A stretch of DNA of 64,000 nt, taken from NCBI RefSeq assembly GCF_000385175.1, contig NZ_ARQJ01000023.1, forward strand, positions 1 to 64,000, in the 5' to 3' direction. The translations under genes were made by a program, and so were the position numbers. The notes beneath the pieces are model-generated. The model made no database searches. It worked only from the letters and a program-made list of their open reading frames with translations, and was not told where the DNA came from. Source of the stretch: Salinicoccus albus DSM 19776. GTDB lineage: Bacteria > Bacillota > Bacilli > Staphylococcales > Salinicoccaceae. This document shows positions 16,145 through 27,692 of the stretch, in pieces (position 1 is the stretch's first letter; each line of letters begins with the position of its first letter).

Positions 16145-16997
16145 GGGCATCCCTCCATTCCCGGTAAAGCTTGATGAACTCTGTTCTGTCTCTTGGAGTT
16201 TTGGCCAGCTGGATGCCTTTGCGTTCGAGATCGAATGTCAGTCTGACGATATCTGGAACTTCGAGGTTATACTGCTCAAGCAGTACTTTATTGGTGAGCA
16301 GCGCTTCTGTCTTACCCTGTCTGATCATATTGCCCTTATTCAGCAGTTTGACTTCTTCTGTGTACTCATACACATCATTCATATCATGGGTCACTAAAAT
16401 GACTGTCATACCCATGTCCTGCTGAATCTTTTGGAACAGTTGCATCGTTTCAATATGACTGAGTGGATCAAGGCCGGCAGTCGGTTCATCCAGGATCAGC
16501 ATTTTCGGTTCCATTGCCAATATACCTGCGATTGCCACCTTCCGCATCTGGCCGCCGGAGAGGTCAAACGGTGCTTTTTCAAACAACGACTCTTGAATAT
16601 TGAGCAGTTTGAGATAATATGCCGATTTTTCACGTGCTTCCTCATCACTCATCCCCATATTTTTAGGGCCGAACATAACATCTTTGATGACTGTTTCTTC
16701 AAACAGCTGATGTTCAGGGAATTGGAACACCATACCGACTCTCTGTTTTGCCCGATGAATGGTGCGCTGCTTTGTCTTCCGTTTTAAAGTAATATCCCCG
16801 ATCCGGACCCGTCCGTAGCTCGGCAGCAGCAGCCCGTTCAGATTCTGGATCAATGTGGATTTACCGCTGCCGGTATGTCCGATGATGCCATAGTAGGTGT
16901 TTTCCTTAAATTCAGCGGATATATTATTCAATGCTAAATGTTCAAAGGGAGTATTCTCATGATATATAGATACCAGGTTTTCCAATTGTATATTCAT
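16134..16997 (-). CDS. ecfA2: Energy-coupling factor ATPase EcfA2
   Basis: 287 residues. Walker A GHTGSGKST, Q-loop VFQFPEHQLFE, signature LSGGQMRKVAIAG and Walker B MLILDEPTAGLDP. The FPEHQLF box and C-terminal extension distinguish A2 from A1. Its ATG overlaps the end of ecfA1 by four bases, and ecfT begins within its last codons. Confidence 0.95.
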   Translation of the reverse strand: MNIQLENLVSIYHENTPFEHLALNNISAEFKENTYYGIIGHTGSGKSTLIQNLNGLLLPSYGRVRIGDITLKRKTKQRTIHRAKQRVGMVFQFPEHQLFEETVIKDVMFGPKNMGMSDEEAREKSAYYLKLLNIQESLFEKAPFDLSGGQMRKVAIAGILAMEPKMLILDEPTAGLDPLSHIETMQLFQKIQQDMGMTVILVTHDMNDVYEYTEEVKLLNKGNMIRQGKTEALLTNKVLLEQYNLEVPDIVRLTFDLERKGIQLAKTPRDRTEFIKLYREWRDAHAE

Positions 16998-17782
16998 AAG
17001 CGGGCCACCAATTCATCATATGACATATAGCTGCCGTCTGACAGCGCTTTTGACATTGCCATCGTAAAAGGGAGAACCAGGCGGCTGGATTCAAGTGCAT
17101 CGATATCCTTGTAGATATCTTCAACATCCCCCTGGCTGATTACCTGCCCATCTTTCATAACCACCGCATAGTCACTGATATCAATCTCCGCCAGATCATG
17201 TGTAATATAGATGATTGTCGTTTCTTTCATCCCATGAATCCGTTTCAGACTCTCCAGCACTTCTCGTTTACCTTTGGGATCAAGCATCGAAGTCGCTTCA
17301 TCAAGGATGAGTACATCAGGGTTCATCACCAGAGCGCCGGCAATTGCCACCCGCTGCTTTTGACCGCCTGAGAGTCTCGACGGTTCATGGGTCCTGAAGT
17401 CAAGCATGTTAACAGTGTCCAGAGCAGCCTCCACACGCTCGACCATCTCCTCTCTTTCCACACCATTGTTTTCCAGTCCGAACGCGACATCATCTTCCAC
17501 TGTAGAACCGACAAACTGATTATCGGGATTTTGGAAAACAATAGCAAAATTTTTGCGCAGAGAAAGCAGATTTTCTTCCGTCAGTGTTTCGCCGCCGACA
17601 ACAATCTCGCCTTCATAACTGGTGAGCACTCCCATTAATATCTTCACAAGTGTACTTTTACCAGAACCGTTATGACCGATGACCGAAGTCCATTGCCCTT
17701 GCTTTAAGCTGAGGGAGATATGATCCAAGGCATTTTCATCCGCTGCCCGGTATTTGAATGTCAAATTTTTAAACTCAATCAT
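16994..17782 (-). CDS. ecfA1: Energy-coupling factor ATPase EcfA1
   Basis: 262 residues from ATG 17782 (MIEFKNLTFKY) with GGAG just upstream; the longer open frame to 17893 crosses a terminator hairpin and is not coding. Walker A GHNGSGKST, VFQNPDNQFVG, signature LSGGQKQRVAIAG and Walker B VLILDEATSMLDP. The DEATSMLDP form is typical of EcfA1. First gene of the ECF operon. Confidence 0.95.
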   Translation of the reverse strand: MIEFKNLTFKYRAADENALDHISLSLKQGQWTSVIGHNGSGKSTLVKILMGVLTSYEGEIVVGGETLTEENLLSLRKNFAIVFQNPDNQFVGSTVEDDVAFGLENNGVEREEMVERVEAALDTVNMLDFRTHEPSRLSGGQKQRVAIAGALVMNPDVLILDEATSMLDPKGKREVLESLKRIHGMKETTIIYITHDLAEIDISDYAVVMKDGQVISQGDVEDIYKDIDALESSRLVLPFTMAMSKALSDGSYMSYDELVARL

Positions 17783-17802
17783 ATCTCCACATCCTTTTAT
17801 GT

Positions 17803-17866
17803 AATAAAAAAGCGCGTACCCTGCATTTGGATTCGCGCGATTATTCTTTATAGCTTGCAGGGTACG
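17803..17866 (-). terminator. Hairpin between rplQ and ecfA1
   Basis: CGTACCCTGCA (17815-17825) and TGCAGGGTACG (17856-17866) make a perfect 11-bp stem; on the minus strand it is followed by CGCTTTTTT. This is a rho-independent terminator closing the alpha operon, or an attenuator letting part of the transcripts into ecfA1. Confidence 0.75.
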
Positions 17867-17927
17867 ATGAGCTAGACAGAACGGCAGAAACACCGAACTA
17901 TCATAACACTCAGTCTGCTTTTATAGA

Positions 17928-18326
17928 TTATGCTTTTTCAGCAGTTGCGACAGTTTCTTGTACGAACTCGATGATTACAGTCTCCGCACCGTCTCCACGG
18001 CGTTCACCAAGCTTCTTGATGCTTGTGTATCCGCCCTGACGGTCTTCAAACCGTGGCGCTATATCGTCAAAAAGCTTCTGTAGCGCGCTTTGGATAGTGC
18101 CATCTTCATAAGTGATTTCTACGTTTCGGACTGTTTGACCTGCACGCCTTCTGGATGCTAAATCACCGCGTTTACCCAATGTGACGAGCTTATCTGCAAT
18201 TTTGCGCAGTTCTTTCGCCCTCTTTTCGGTAGTAGTAATACGTTCATTTACTATAAGTGAAGTCGCCAAGTCACGCAGCATCGCTTTTCTTTGGTCGGAT
18301 GTCCGTCCCAGTTTTCTGTAGCCCAT
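17928..18326 (-). CDS. rplQ: 50S ribosomal protein L17
   Basis: 132 residues; N-terminal [20 protein letters not shown] and the central [17 protein letters not shown] are characteristic. It is the last gene of the alpha operon, 18 bases after rpoA with an AGGAGG site, and is followed by the hairpin at 17803-17866. The last dozen residues are an acidic/alanine-rich tail. Confidence 0.97.
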   Translation of the reverse strand: MGYRKLGRTSDQRKAMLRDLATSLIVNERITTTEKRAKELRKIADKLVTLGKRGDLASRRRAGQTVRNVEITYEDGTIQSALQKLFDDIAPRFEDRQGGYTSIKKLGERRGDGAETVIIEFVQETVATAEKA

Positions 18327-18344
18327 TGAAATTAACCTCCTTTA

Positions 18345-19289
18345 TCAATCTTCTTTGCGAAGTCCCAAACCTAAATCTTCAAGTTTGAATTTAACTTCTT
18401 CAAGAGACTTACGTCCCAGATTTCTTACTTTCATCATATCTGCTTCTGTTTTATCAGTGAGTTCCTGCACAGAGTTAATACCTGCACGTTTGAGACAGTT
18501 GTAGGAGCGGACTGACAAGTCCAGTTCTTCGATGGACATCTCGAGCACTTTCTCTTTCTGGTCTTCTTCCTTCTCGATCATGACTTCAGCACTTTGAGCC
18601 TCATCAGTCAGACCGACGAAAATACTCAGATGTTCAGTCATAATCTTTGCAGCAAGCGACAAGCCTTCCTGTGGAGAAATAGAACCATCCGTCCATACAT
18701 CCATAGTAAGTTTATCAAAGTTTGTCAATTGTCCCACACGTGTATTTTCCACAGTGTAGTTTACGCGCTCAATCGGTGTATAAATAGAATCCACAGGTAT
18801 CACACCGATGGACAAATCACTTTTGTTGTTGCCCTCAGCCAGTGTATAACCTCTGCCCCGGTTAGCAATCATGCGCATCTTAAACTGCCCGCCTTTGGAA
18901 ACCGTAGCAATCTTAAGTTCAGGGTTCAGAATCTCAACATCAGAATCATGAGTGATATCAGCAGCCGTTACTATCCCCTCACCATTAAATTCTATCTCGA
19001 GTGTCTTTTCTTCATCAGAATAGATTTTAAGTGCAAGGTTTTTAATATTGGTGATGATTGTTGTTACATCTTCAACAACATTTTCAATCGTTGAAAATTC
19101 ATGCAGTACATTTTCTATTTCTATCGTTTTGACTGCCGCACCAGGTAATGAAGATAACAGAATGCGACGTAAGGAGTTCCCAAGTGTTGTTCCATACCCT
19201 CTTTCCAGAGGTTCAACAACAAACTTGCCAAACTTAGAATCTTCCGATACTTCAACTGTTTCAATTCTAGGTTTTTCGATTTCTATCAT
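18345..19289 (-). CDS. rpoA: RNA polymerase alpha subunit
   Basis: 314 residues. The N-terminal assembly domain has [20 protein letters not shown] (about residues 32-51). After an acidic linker (EKEEDQKEK) the C-terminal domain includes [19 protein letters not shown] and [16 protein letters not shown], which contact UP elements and activators. Lies between rpsK and rplQ as in other Firmicutes; the 86-base gap to rpsK shows no terminator. Confidence 0.98.
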   Translation of the reverse strand: MIEIEKPRIETVEVSEDSKFGKFVVEPLERGYGTTLGNSLRRILLSSLPGAAVKTIEIENVLHEFSTIENVVEDVTTIITNIKNLALKIYSDEEKTLEIEFNGEGIVTAADITHDSDVEILNPELKIATVSKGGQFKMRMIANRGRGYTLAEGNNKSDLSIGVIPVDSIYTPIERVNYTVENTRVGQLTNFDKLTMDVWTDGSISPQEGLSLAAKIMTEHLSIFVGLTDEAQSAEVMIEKEEDQKEKVLEMSIEELDLSVRSYNCLKRAGINSVQELTDKTEADMMKVRNLGRKSLEEVKFKLEDLGLGLRKED

Positions 19290-19375
19290 TTGTTTACTTA
19301 TCCTCCCTTTAAACGCCGGAAATATTAAGCGGTCATGTGCTTACATTACATTAACAGTCTCTCTGCGACCAGCAA

Positions 19376-19765
19376 TTATACACGACGACGTTTAGGTGGA
19401 CGGCAGCCATTGTGTGGTACAGGAGTCACATCTTTGATTGCTGTAATTTCCAAACCTGCAGATTGCAGCGCACGGATCGCTGCTTCCCGACCTGCACCTG
19501 GGCCTTTAACTGTTACTTCCACAGTTTTGAGACCATGTTCCATCGCAGCTTTCGAAGCTGTCTCAGAAGCCATTTGTGCAGCGAAAGGTGTAGATTTTTT
19601 AGATCCTTTGAAACCAAGCGCACCTGCTGATGACCAAGACAATGCGTTACCAAATTCGTCTGTAATTGTTACAATTGTGTTGTTGAATGTTGACCGGATG
19701 TGAGCCACACCGGAATCAATATTCTTTTTCACTTTACGTTTACGTGTTTGTTGTCTGCGTGCCAT
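19376..19765 (-). CDS. rpsK: 30S ribosomal protein S11
   Basis: 129 residues with [32 protein letters not shown] and the C-terminal [13 protein letters not shown], standard for S11 of Firmicutes. 24 bases after rpsM with an AGGAGG site. Binds the platform of the small subunit near the 3' end of 16S rRNA. Confidence 0.98.
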   Translation of the reverse strand: MARRQQTRKRKVKKNIDSGVAHIRSTFNNTIVTITDEFGNALSWSSAGALGFKGSKKSTPFAAQMASETASKAAMEHGLKTVEVTVKGPGAGREAAIRALQSAGLEITAIKDVTPVPHNGCRPPKRRRV

Positions 19766-19789
19766 ATTGTTTCTCCTCCTTTTCCCTAA

Positions 19790-20155
19790 TTATTGTTTCT
19801 TATTCGCAACTGTTTTTACCGGACCTTTACGTGTACGTGCATTGTTTTTAGTATGCTGTCCACGTGTAGGCAAACTGCGGCGATGACGTATACCTCTGTA
19901 TGAAGCAATTTCCATCAGACGTTTTACGTTCAAGTTCTCTTCACGGCGAAGGTCACCTTCGACCTTGTAGCTGTCTACGACTTCACGGATTTTATTCATT
20001 TCGTCCTCAGTCAGATCCCGGACACGCGTACTAATGTCAACGCCTGCTTTGTCCAGCATTTCCGCAGCTCTTGACTTACCAATACCGTAAATATAAGTGA
20101 GCGAGATCACGACACGCTTTTCCCGTGGTACGTCTACTCCTGCAATACGAGCCAT
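19790..20155 (-). CDS. rpsM: 30S ribosomal protein S13
   Basis: 121 residues: [15 protein letters not shown] start, [10 protein letters not shown] helix-hairpin-helix, and the basic tail [16 protein letters not shown] that reaches the P site. Precedes rpsK and follows rpmJ in the alpha operon; GGAGGTG site before ATG 20155. Confidence 0.98.
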   Translation of the reverse strand: MARIAGVDVPREKRVVISLTYIYGIGKSRAAEMLDKAGVDISTRVRDLTEDEMNKIREVVDSYKVEGDLRREENLNVKRLMEIASYRGIRHRRSLPTRGQHTKNNARTRKGPVKTVANKKQ

Positions 20156-20179
20156 ATTGTTACACCTCCGTTTTTAATT

Positions 20180-20323
<144 letters not shown>

Positions 20324-20542
20324 TTATTTGAAACGATAAGTGATCCTGCCCCGCGTCAAGTCATACGGTGACATTTCAACTGTTACTTTATCGCCAGGAA
20401 GAATACGTATATAATTCATACGGATTTTACCTGAAACATGAGCAAGTATCTCATGTCCGTTTTCAAGTTCAACCTTGAACATCGCATTTGGAAGTGTGTC
20501 CAGCACAGTGCCTTCCAATTCTATAACATCCTGTTTACTCAA
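20324..20542 (-). CDS. infA: Translation initiation factor IF-1
   Basis: 72 residues, one OB fold: [41 protein letters not shown] and [11 protein letters not shown]. Follows adk directly; the map gene that separates them in Bacillus is absent, as in staphylococci. Confidence 0.98.
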   Translation of the reverse strand: MSKQDVIELEGTVLDTLPNAMFKVELENGHEILAHVSGKIRMNYIRILPGDKVTVEMSPYDLTRGRITYRFK

Positions 20543-20691
20543 TTCAAATTCCCCCTTTTCAGTCTTCTAATCGCTTATTAGAAATTCACTTCAGGTGAAG
20601 ATAGGACATACACTTAACGTCAACTACTGAACCCGGATATATCTCGCAGTGGGCGAGTAACATTCACCTAAAGCGTCTGAAGAGGTGAATA
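20543..20691 (-). other. adk-infA spacer with two hairpins
   Basis: ATTCACCT (20662-20669) / AGGTGAAT (20683-20690) directly follows the adk stop, and CTCGC / GCGAG (20643-20657) follows it. Neither has a T tract. They may stabilise the upstream message or attenuate. Confidence 0.35.
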
Positions 20692-21351
<660 letters not shown>

Positions 21352-22650
21352 CTACCTGCGTTTTCTGAAACCGCGGTATTCTCTTTGGTTTGCTTGTGCT
21401 TCCAATTGCTTCATCGTTTCAAGTGCCACACCAATAACAATCAGTAAGCTCGTACCTCCAATTTGAATCGCCTGCGGCAAATCCATGAACTTCGTGATAA
21501 GAAGCGGCAGGATGGAAATTCCGGCCAGGAACAGTGAACCGACGAACACTAATCTGTACAGCACGGTTGTGATGTAGTCCTGTGTCGTTTTACCGGGTCT
21601 GATTCCAGGGACATAACTCCCCTGCTTCTTCAGGTTATCTGCCATCTTTTCAGGATTTACTTGCACGAAAGAGTAGAAGTACGTAAATGCTATAATTAAT
21701 GCAACATAGAAAATCATGCCGACCCATTGAGAAGGATCTGCAAATCTTGCCACAGTCTGTGCCCAGTTCTGGTCAGGGAAAAATAAGGTTAACGTCTGCG
21801 GCAGCATAAAGAATGCCATCGAAAATATTACCGGTATCACGCCTGCCGGGTTGACTTTCAGAGGCAGGAAAGTGGATTGCGGCGCCAATTGTGATGAAGT
21901 TCTTTGCCGTTTTGCATACTGTATGGGGATCTTACGTACTGCCTGCAGGATGAATACCGCGAATGCAGTAATCAGTACAAGGAAAATAAAAAGACCCGCC
22001 ATCTGCAAGAGAGCTAAGGTAGTATCATCAGCACCGACGAACCGCTGCTGGTAAAGCTGAACGATTGCACTCGGGATGACAGACAGAATACCTGCAAAGA
22101 TTATGATTGAGATACCATTACCAACACCATGTGTAGTGATTTGCTCACCAAGCCACATCAGGAATGCAGTGCCTGTAGTCAGAACAAGCGCGATTAAAAG
22201 ATATGAACCAACGTTGTTATTATTGATGAGGCCTCCGCCAAACATCTGGTTGAATGCATAGGACATCCCGATCGATTGTATAAAAGCCAGCACGATAGTG
22301 AAGTAACGTGTGAATTGGGTCAGTTTTTTACGTCCAACTTCACCCTGTCTTGCCCATTCAGCAAACTTCGGCACAACATCCATCTGAAGAAGCTGTACAA
22401 CAATCGATGCTGTAATATAGGGCATAATCCCCATAGCAAGGATGGAAAAATTCGTCAATGCCCCGCCGCCAAAGGTGTTCATCAGATCTAGCACACCCTG
22501 CTGACCGGCCTGCATATCAAATACACTGGGATCAACACCAGGGACGGGAATGTACGTGCCAATTTTGAATATAACCAGCATAATCAAAGTGAAAATAATC
22601 TTATTTCTTATTTCTTTGATTTTAAAAAAATTGGTGATCGTGCCAATCAT
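21352..22650 (-). CDS. secY: Protein translocase subunit SecY
   Basis: 432 residues from ATG 22650 ([21 protein letters not shown]), six bases after CGAGGTG; a GTG six codons earlier overlaps the end of rplO. Ten membrane segments; plug and pore motifs [24 protein letters not shown] and the cytosolic [21 protein letters not shown] loop that binds the ribosome and SecA. The start lies two bases after the rplO stop. Confidence 0.97.
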   Translation of the reverse strand: MIGTITNFFKIKEIRNKIIFTLIMLVIFKIGTYIPVPGVDPSVFDMQAGQQGVLDLMNTFGGGALTNFSILAMGIMPYITASIVVQLLQMDVVPKFAEWARQGEVGRKKLTQFTRYFTIVLAFIQSIGMSYAFNQMFGGGLINNNNVGSYLLIALVLTTGTAFLMWLGEQITTHGVGNGISIIIFAGILSVIPSAIVQLYQQRFVGADDTTLALLQMAGLFIFLVLITAFAVFILQAVRKIPIQYAKRQRTSSQLAPQSTFLPLKVNPAGVIPVIFSMAFFMLPQTLTLFFPDQNWAQTVARFADPSQWVGMIFYVALIIAFTYFYSFVQVNPEKMADNLKKQGSYVPGIRPGKTTQDYITTVLYRLVFVGSLFLAGISILPLLITKFMDLPQAIQIGGTSLLIVIGVALETMKQLEAQANQREYRGFRKRR

Positions 22651-22652
22651 GA

Positions 22653-23093
22653 TTAGAGCACCTCGCACGTTCCGCCCTGTTCCTCAATTGCTTTTGCAGC
22701 TGAAGCAGAAAACTTATGAGCTTTTATTGTTAATTTTTTTTCCAGCGCACCATTACCAAGTACTTTAATACCAGATTTTTCATTTTTAACAACGCCATTT
22801 TCTTTCAGCATTTTCGGTGTAATTTCAGCACCGTCTTCGAAACGGTTCAAATCGCCCAGGTTAACAATAGCATACTCTTTCCGATTGATATTCGTAAATC
22901 CGCGTTTCGGGATGCTGCGGAAAAGTGGCAGCTGACCGCCTTCAAATGTCAGGCCGACACCGCCGCCAGAACGTGAATTCTGACCGTTATGTCCGCGGCC
23001 GGCCGTTTTGCCGTTACCGGAAGACATGCCGCGTCCAACACGTTTACGATCTTTACGAGCGCCTTCTACAGGCTTCATCTCATGCAATTTCAT
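22653..23093 (-). CDS. rplO: 50S ribosomal protein L15
   Basis: 146 residues; [23 protein letters not shown], rich in Gly/Arg, is the extended N-terminal region, and the C-terminal [21 protein letters not shown] binds 23S rRNA. Between rpmD and secY. Confidence 0.98.
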   Translation of the reverse strand: MKLHEMKPVEGARKDRKRVGRGMSSGNGKTAGRGHNGQNSRSGGGVGLTFEGGQLPLFRSIPKRGFTNINRKEYAIVNLGDLNRFEDGAEITPKMLKENGVVKNEKSGIKVLGNGALEKKLTIKAHKFSASAAKAIEEQGGTCEVL

Positions 23094-23120
23094 CTTTGCA
23101 CCTCCTATTGTATAATATCA

Positions 23121-23300
23121 TTAATTTTCTTCGACTGTAACCAAGTGGTTGATTTTTTCAACCTGCCCCTTGATCTGAGGCGTATTTTCATGCTCCACAG
23201 TCTGGTGCATCTTCTTCAAACCGAGGGAAGCGATTGTTTTCCTCTGAGTCTCCGCCTTGCCAATTAAGCTTTTTGTGAGGGTGATTTTAATTTTAGCCAT
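23121..23300 (-). CDS. rpmD: 50S ribosomal protein L30
   Basis: 59 residues: [15 protein letters not shown], then [19 protein letters not shown] and a C-terminal [10 protein letters not shown], standard for bacterial L30. ATG 23300 has AGGAGG upstream; rpsE ends 15 bases before it and rplO follows. Confidence 0.97.
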   Translation of the reverse strand: MAKIKITLTKSLIGKAETQRKTIASLGLKKMHQTVEHENTPQIKGQVEKINHLVTVEEN

Positions 23301-23315
23301 GTCTTTTATCCCTCC

Positions 23316-23816
23316 TTAGTTTTGTAACTCTTCTACTGTTTTTCCACGAAGCTCTGCAACGTCTTCTGCACTTTTAAGTTCTGTCAGTCCTTTTAGTGTT
23401 GCACGAACTACGTTGATCGGTGTGTTTGCCCCAAGTGATTTACTCAGAATGTCAGTCACACCCGCAAGTTCAAGTACTGCGCGCACCGGGCCGCCTGCAA
23501 TTACACCTGTACCGGGCGCAGCTGGTTTCATCAATACATTGCCTGAACTGAAGCGGCCGATAATTTCATGCGGAATTGTGCCATTTACAAGCGGTAATGT
23601 GATTGGCTCTTTCTTCGCAGCTTCCACAGCTTTTTTAATCGCTTCAGGTACCTCTTGCGCTTTACCTGTACCGAAGCCTACACGGCCATTTCTGTCTCCG
23701 ACTACTACAAGTGCGGAAAAACGGAAATTACGGCCGCCTTTTACAACTTTTGCGATACGGTTGATTGTAACAACACGCTCTTCGAATTCCTGTGATTTCT
23801 CTTCTTTACGAGCCAT
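23316..23816 (-). CDS. rpsE: 30S ribosomal protein S5
   Basis: 166 residues: [40 protein letters not shown] and [17 protein letters not shown]. The loop KVVKGGRNF is where spectinomycin-resistance changes map in other species; it is wild type here. Confidence 0.98.
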   Translation of the reverse strand: MARKEEKSQEFEERVVTINRIAKVVKGGRNFRFSALVVVGDRNGRVGFGTGKAQEVPEAIKKAVEAAKKEPITLPLVNGTIPHEIIGRFSSGNVLMKPAAPGTGVIAGGPVRAVLELAGVTDILSKSLGANTPINVVRATLKGLTELKSAEDVAELRGKTVEELQN

Positions 23817-23837
23817 TAATAAATGTCCCTCCTTCGA

Positions 23838-24200
23838 TTAGAATTGCAGACCATTTTCACGTGCAGTTTCTGCCAGCGCTTTAACACGTCCGTGATACAG
23901 ATAACCTCCACGATCAAACACTACATTTTCAATATTTTTATCTTTTGCACGTTTAGCAACCAGTTCGCCCACTTTTACTGCTGCATCTATATTAGAACCC
24001 CTTTCCATGGGGAATCCTGATTCATTTGAAGAAGCGGCCGCCAATGTTGTCTGTTTGTTATCATCAATCATCTGTGCATAAATATGCTGGTTGGAACGGT
24101 AGACGTTCAAACGTGGTCTTTCGGCTGTGCCCGAAATTTTACTGCGCACACGCTTATGTCTTTTTTGACGCATTTTATTTTTGTCAATTTTAGCGATCAT
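23838..24200 (-). CDS. rplR: 50S ribosomal protein L18
   Basis: 120 residues from ATG 24200 ([19 protein letters not shown]), nine bases after GAGGT; the in-frame GTG at 24209 overlaps the site. The 5S rRNA-binding body includes [20 protein letters not shown] and the C-terminal [17 protein letters not shown]. Confidence 0.97.
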   Translation of the reverse strand: MIAKIDKNKMRQKRHKRVRSKISGTAERPRLNVYRSNQHIYAQMIDDNKQTTLAAASSNESGFPMERGSNIDAAVKVGELVAKRAKDKNIENVVFDRGGYLYHGRVKALAETARENGLQF

Positions 24201-24230
24201 CGTTGTCACACCTCACTTTAATTTGTTCAA

Positions 24231-24767
24231 TTATTTACCGGTTTTACCGACTTTGCTTCGTACCAGCTCATCTTTATAGCGGATGCCCTTGCCTTTATAC
24301 GGCTCAGGTGGACGGACATTACGGATTTTTGAGGCCAGTCCTCCGACATCTTCCTTACTTGCACCTTCAATTTTAACATTTGTATTTCCTTCTACTGAAA
24401 TTGTAAGGTCCTCAGAAGTTTCAAATTCAACTGGGTGAGAAAGCCCAACGTTTAATTGCAATTTATTCCCCTGCATCTGTGCACGATAACCTACACCTAC
24501 AAGTTCAAGCTCTTTGCTGAAACCTTCAGAAACACCAACTACCATGTTGTTGATGATTGCACGCGTTGTACCATGTTGTGTCCGGTGCCTTTGGGAGTCA
24601 CTTGGTCTTATTACCTCAAGTGAAGAATCCTCCATGTTAAAAGTCATTTCTCTGTTGAATGTATGTGATAATTCACCTTTGGGACCTTTTACTGTAACAG
24701 CAGATCCGTCGATAGTGACTGTGACATCACTTGGGATATTAATAACACGTTTACCTACACGGCTCAT
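24231..24767 (-). CDS. rplF: 50S ribosomal protein L6
   Basis: 178 residues from ATG 24767 ([17 protein letters not shown]), which follows GGAGGTGCAAACCAA; the open frame to 24824 overlaps rpsH. Two repeated L6 folds; the C-terminal [19 protein letters not shown] is the 23S contact. Confidence 0.97.
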   Translation of the reverse strand: MSRVGKRVINIPSDVTVTIDGSAVTVKGPKGELSHTFNREMTFNMEDSSLEVIRPSDSQRHRTQHGTTRAIINNMVVGVSEGFSKELELVGVGYRAQMQGNKLQLNVGLSHPVEFETSEDLTISVEGNTNVKIEGASKEDVGGLASKIRNVRPPEPYKGKGIRYKDELVRSKVGKTGK

Positions 24768-24792
24768 TTGGTTTGCACCTCCTATAAATTCA

Positions 24793-25191
24793 TTACCATA
24801 CGTATGCGAGAACTTCTCCGCCAATATTTCTTTTACGGGCTTGTTTGTCTGTCAATACACCCTCGGATGTAGAGATAAGTGCAATTCCAAGGCCATTAAG
24901 TACTCTGGGGAGTTCATCTCTTTGCGCATAGACTCTGAGGCCAGGCTTGGAAATACGTTTCAGACCAGTGATAACTTTCTCTTTCTTGCTGCTGTATTTC
25001 AGGAATACACGGATAACACCTTGTTTGTCATCATCGATATATTCAACATTTTTAACATAACCTTCTGCTTTCAGGATACCGGCGATTTCTTTTTTAATGT
25101 TAGAAGCAGGGATTTCTAGAGAGTCATGTCTTACCATGTTCGCATTTCTAATGCGAGTAAGCATGTCTGCGATTGGATCTGAGATTGTCAT
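24793..25191 (-). CDS. rpsH: 30S ribosomal protein S8
   Basis: 132 residues; [19 protein letters not shown] and the C-terminal [22 protein letters not shown] are diagnostic. Regulates spc operons in E. coli by binding its mRNA; no equivalent site was recognised here. Confidence 0.98.
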   Translation of the reverse strand: MTISDPIADMLTRIRNANMVRHDSLEIPASNIKKEIAGILKAEGYVKNVEYIDDDKQGVIRVFLKYSSKKEKVITGLKRISKPGLRVYAQRDELPRVLNGLGIALISTSEGVLTDKQARKRNIGGEVLAYVW

Positions 25192-25220
25192 TTGTTGTGC
25201 CTCCTTTCAAATTATAGCGA

Positions 25221-25406
25221 TTACCAGCTTGCTTTTTTAACACCAGGGATCTGGCCTTTGTGAGCAAGTTCACGGAAACATATACGGCATAGTTTAAATT
25301 TGCGAATGACAGAATGCGGTCTGCCGCATCTTTCGCAGCGTGTATATTCTCTGACTTTGAATTTTTGATCTTTTTTCTGTTTAGCAATCATTGCTTTTTT
25401 AGCCAC
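25221..25406 (-). CDS. rpsZ: 30S ribosomal protein S14, zinc-binding type Z
   Basis: 61 residues with the short zinc form: [20 protein letters not shown] carries the two CxxC pairs. [11 protein letters not shown] start and [11 protein letters not shown] end. Lies between rplE and rpsH. Confidence 0.97.
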   Translation of the reverse strand: MAKKAMIAKQKKDQKFKVREYTRCERCGRPHSVIRKFKLCRICFRELAHKGQIPGVKKASW

Positions 25407-25425
25407 AATTTCGCCTCCTTATAAC

Positions 25426-25965
25426 TTACTTTTGAAATGGCATTCCGAACTGGGTGAGCAGTTCGCGAGCTTCCTCATCTGTTTCAGCCGATGTTACGAT
25501 GACGATATCCATACCTCTGACTTTGGACACTTTATCATAGTCTATTTCAGGGAAAATCAACTGCTCTTTGATCCCGAGTGTGTAGTTGCCGCGTCCATCG
25601 AATGCCTTTTTGGAGATACCTCTGAAGTCTCTTACCCGGGGGAGGGATACTGAAATCAATTTGTCCAGAAAATCATACATTCTTCCGCCGCGAAGTGTAA
25701 CTTTCGCTCCAATAGGCATGCCTTCACGAAGTCTGAATGTGGCAACTGATCTTTTAGCTTTAGTGACTACAGGCTTCTGTCCTGTGATCGCTTCGAGTTC
25801 CTCTACAGCAGTATCCAGTACTTTTGCGTTTTGAACTGCATCACCCACACCCATGTTTACAACAATCTTCTCCACTTTAGGTGCCTGCATCACGGAAGTA
25901 TAATTAAATTTATTTACAAGTTCGTTCTTGATTTGGTCATTGTAACGTTCTTTTAAACGTGCCAT
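25426..25965 (-). CDS. rplE: 50S ribosomal protein L5
   Basis: 179 residues; [17 protein letters not shown] start, [36 protein letters not shown] and the C-terminal [17 protein letters not shown]. Binds 5S rRNA with L18. Confidence 0.98.
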   Translation of the reverse strand: MARLKERYNDQIKNELVNKFNYTSVMQAPKVEKIVVNMGVGDAVQNAKVLDTAVEELEAITGQKPVVTKAKRSVATFRLREGMPIGAKVTLRGGRMYDFLDKLISVSLPRVRDFRGISKKAFDGRGNYTLGIKEQLIFPEIDYDKVSKVRGMDIVIVTSAETDEEARELLTQFGMPFQK

Positions 25966-25991
25966 TAAATGAACCTCCTTCCTTCAAACAA

Positions 25992-26324
25992 TTATTTCTT
26001 TTCATATTCTACAGCAGGAATTTCTTTTCCTGATTTAACAGCAATTCTCACTTTGGTTCCATCGTCTTTAACTTCATGACGGATACGAGTGCGTTCACCT
26101 GATTCAGGATCAACGTGCATAACATTCGATACGTGGATCGCCGCCTCTGTTTCGAGGATGCCGCCTTCAGGGTTCGATTGAGATGGTTTAAGATGTTTTT
26201 TAATCATGTTTACATCTTCAACAATCACGCGGTCTTTAGCAGGAATTGCTTTTAGAATAGTGCCTTCTTTACCTTTATCTTTACCGCTGATAACAACGAC
26301 TTTATCTCCAGTTCTTACGTGCAT
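25992..26324 (-). CDS. rplX: 50S ribosomal protein L24
   Basis: 110 residues; KOW motif in [20 protein letters not shown], followed by [19 protein letters not shown] few residues longer at the C-terminus than the staphylococcal protein ([10 protein letters not shown]). Confidence 0.97.
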   Translation of the reverse strand: MHVRTGDKVVVISGKDKGKEGTILKAIPAKDRVIVEDVNMIKKHLKPSQSNPEGGILETEAAIHVSNVMHVDPESGERTRIRHEVKDDGTKVRIAVKSGKEIPAVEYEKK

Positions 26325-26354
26325 GGGAATCGCACCTCCTTTTTTATATGTGAA

Positions 26355-26729
26355 TTATAATACTTCTGGTGCAAGTGATACGATTTTCATGAAGCTGCCT
26401 TCACGCAGTTCACGTGCCACCGGACCAAAGATACGTGTACCTCTCGGAGCTTTATCATCACGGTCACGGATAACGACACATGCATTTTCATCAAAACTGA
26501 TGTAAGAGCCGTCTTCGCGACGTACGCCGGACTTTGTCCTTACGATAACTGCTCTGACAACTTCGCCTTTTTTAACAACGCCGCCTGGTGTTGCATTTTT
26601 GACGGTAGCAACAATGATATCACCGATGTTCGCTGTCTTACGGCCTGTACCCCCCAGGACTTTGACAGTAAGCACTTCACGTGCGCCTGAATTATCTGCC
26701 ACTTTTAAACGGGATTCCTGTTGAATCAT
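26355..26729 (-). CDS. rplN: 50S ribosomal protein L14
   Basis: 124 residues; [19 protein letters not shown] start, [19 protein letters not shown] and the C-terminal [17 protein letters not shown]. Two residues longer than most homologues in the [11 protein letters not shown] loop. Confidence 0.98.
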   Translation of the reverse strand: MIQQESRLKVADNSGAREVLTVKVLGGTGRKTANIGDIIVATVKNATPGGVVKKGEVVRAVIVRTKSGVRREDGSYISFDENACVVIRDRDDKAPRGTRIFGPVARELREGSFMKIVSLAPEVL

Positions 26730-26758
26730 GCGAATGAACCTCCTTTACCTTCGATTGT

Positions 26759-27022
26759 TTATATGAGTACTGATTCTTCAACGATTTCCAACAGACGGAA
26801 ACGTTTGGTCGCAGACAACGGACGTGTCTCTTGAATCCTGACGATGTCGCCCATTTTCGCTGAGTTGTTCTCATCATGTGTTTTATATTTCTTAGAATAT
26901 TTTACCCGCTTGCCAATGACAGGGTGTCTTTTCTGTGTTTCCACAACGACTGTTACGGTTTTGTCCATTTTGTCAGAGACAACCCGGCCGCTGTAGATTT
27001 TGCGTTCGTTTTTATCTTCCAA
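26759..27022 (-). CDS. rpsQ: 30S ribosomal protein S17
   Basis: 87 residues from TTG 27022 ([20 protein letters not shown]), eight bases after AGGAGG; the upstream TTG at 27043 would place that site inside the gene. [15 protein letters not shown] and [20 protein letters not shown] identify it. A TTG start is unusual for this operon but gives exactly the family length. Confidence 0.95.
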   Translation of the reverse strand: MEDKNERKIYSGRVVSDKMDKTVTVVVETQKRHPVIGKRVKYSKKYKTHDENNSAKMGDIVRIQETRPLSATKRFRLLEIVEESVLI

Positions 27023-27043
27023 GATGTGAACCTCCTTTTTCAA

Positions 27044-27253
27044 TTATTGGTTTGCTTTGGCTTCGCTGATTTCTCTCTCGCGGATCGTTGTTTTCATTCT
27101 TGCGATCGTTTTTCTAACCTCTTTGATACGAGCAGTGTTTTCTAGCTGTCCTGTAGCTAGCTGAAAGCGCAGGTTAAAAAGTTCTTCCTTCATTTCTTTA
27201 ACGTTTGTCTCGATTTCGGAAGTTGTCAAATCACGGATTTCTTTAGCTTTCAT
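27044..27253 (-). CDS. rpmC: 50S ribosomal protein L29
   Basis: 69 residues from ATG 27253 ([15 protein letters not shown]), overlapping the end of rplP by 11 bases, with GGTGGTG upstream. [18 protein letters not shown] is the conserved core helix pair next to the peptide exit. Confidence 0.96.
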   Translation of the reverse strand: MKAKEIRDLTTSEIETNVKEMKEELFNLRFQLATGQLENTARIKEVRKTIARMKTTIREREISEAKANQ

Positions 27254-27677
27254 GCGTATCACCACCTAATTCTTCACGTTTAACGATTTTAGTTTTTACA
27301 GGAAGTTTGTGAGCTGCAAGACGAAGTGCTTCTCTGGCTACTTCCTCAGACACACCTGAAACCTCAAACATGACACGGCCGGGTTTCACAACTGCTATCC
27401 AGCCTTCAACAGCACCTTTACCAGAACCCATACGTACTTCCAATGGTTTTTTCGTATATGGTGTGTGCGGGAAGATATTAATCCACACTTTACCGCCACG
27501 CTTCATGTAACGTGTCATTGCGATACGGGCAGCCTCAATTTGTCTGGATGTAATCCAGGATGTTGTCGTAGCCTGCAGACCGTATTCACCGAATGATACT
27601 TCTGTCCCGCCTTTCGCACGTCCTTTCGTATCCGGACGATGCTGGCGACGGTATTTAACTCTTTTTGGTAATAGCAT
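27243..27677 (-). CDS. rplP: 50S ribosomal protein L16
   Basis: 144 residues: [20 protein letters not shown] start, [20 protein letters not shown] and [20 protein letters not shown]. Sits near the A-site tRNA elbow. Confidence 0.98.
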   Translation of the reverse strand: MLLPKRVKYRRQHRPDTKGRAKGGTEVSFGEYGLQATTTSWITSRQIEAARIAMTRYMKRGGKVWINIFPHTPYTKKPLEVRMGSGKGAVEGWIAVVKPGRVMFEVSGVSEEVAREALRLAAHKLPVKTKIVKREELGGDTHES

Positions 27678-27692
27678 TGTTATTTTCCTCCT

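Noticed and set aside
17782-17893. Longer EcfA1 start
   Set aside because: The extension reads through the rplQ terminator hairpin and has no family similarity.
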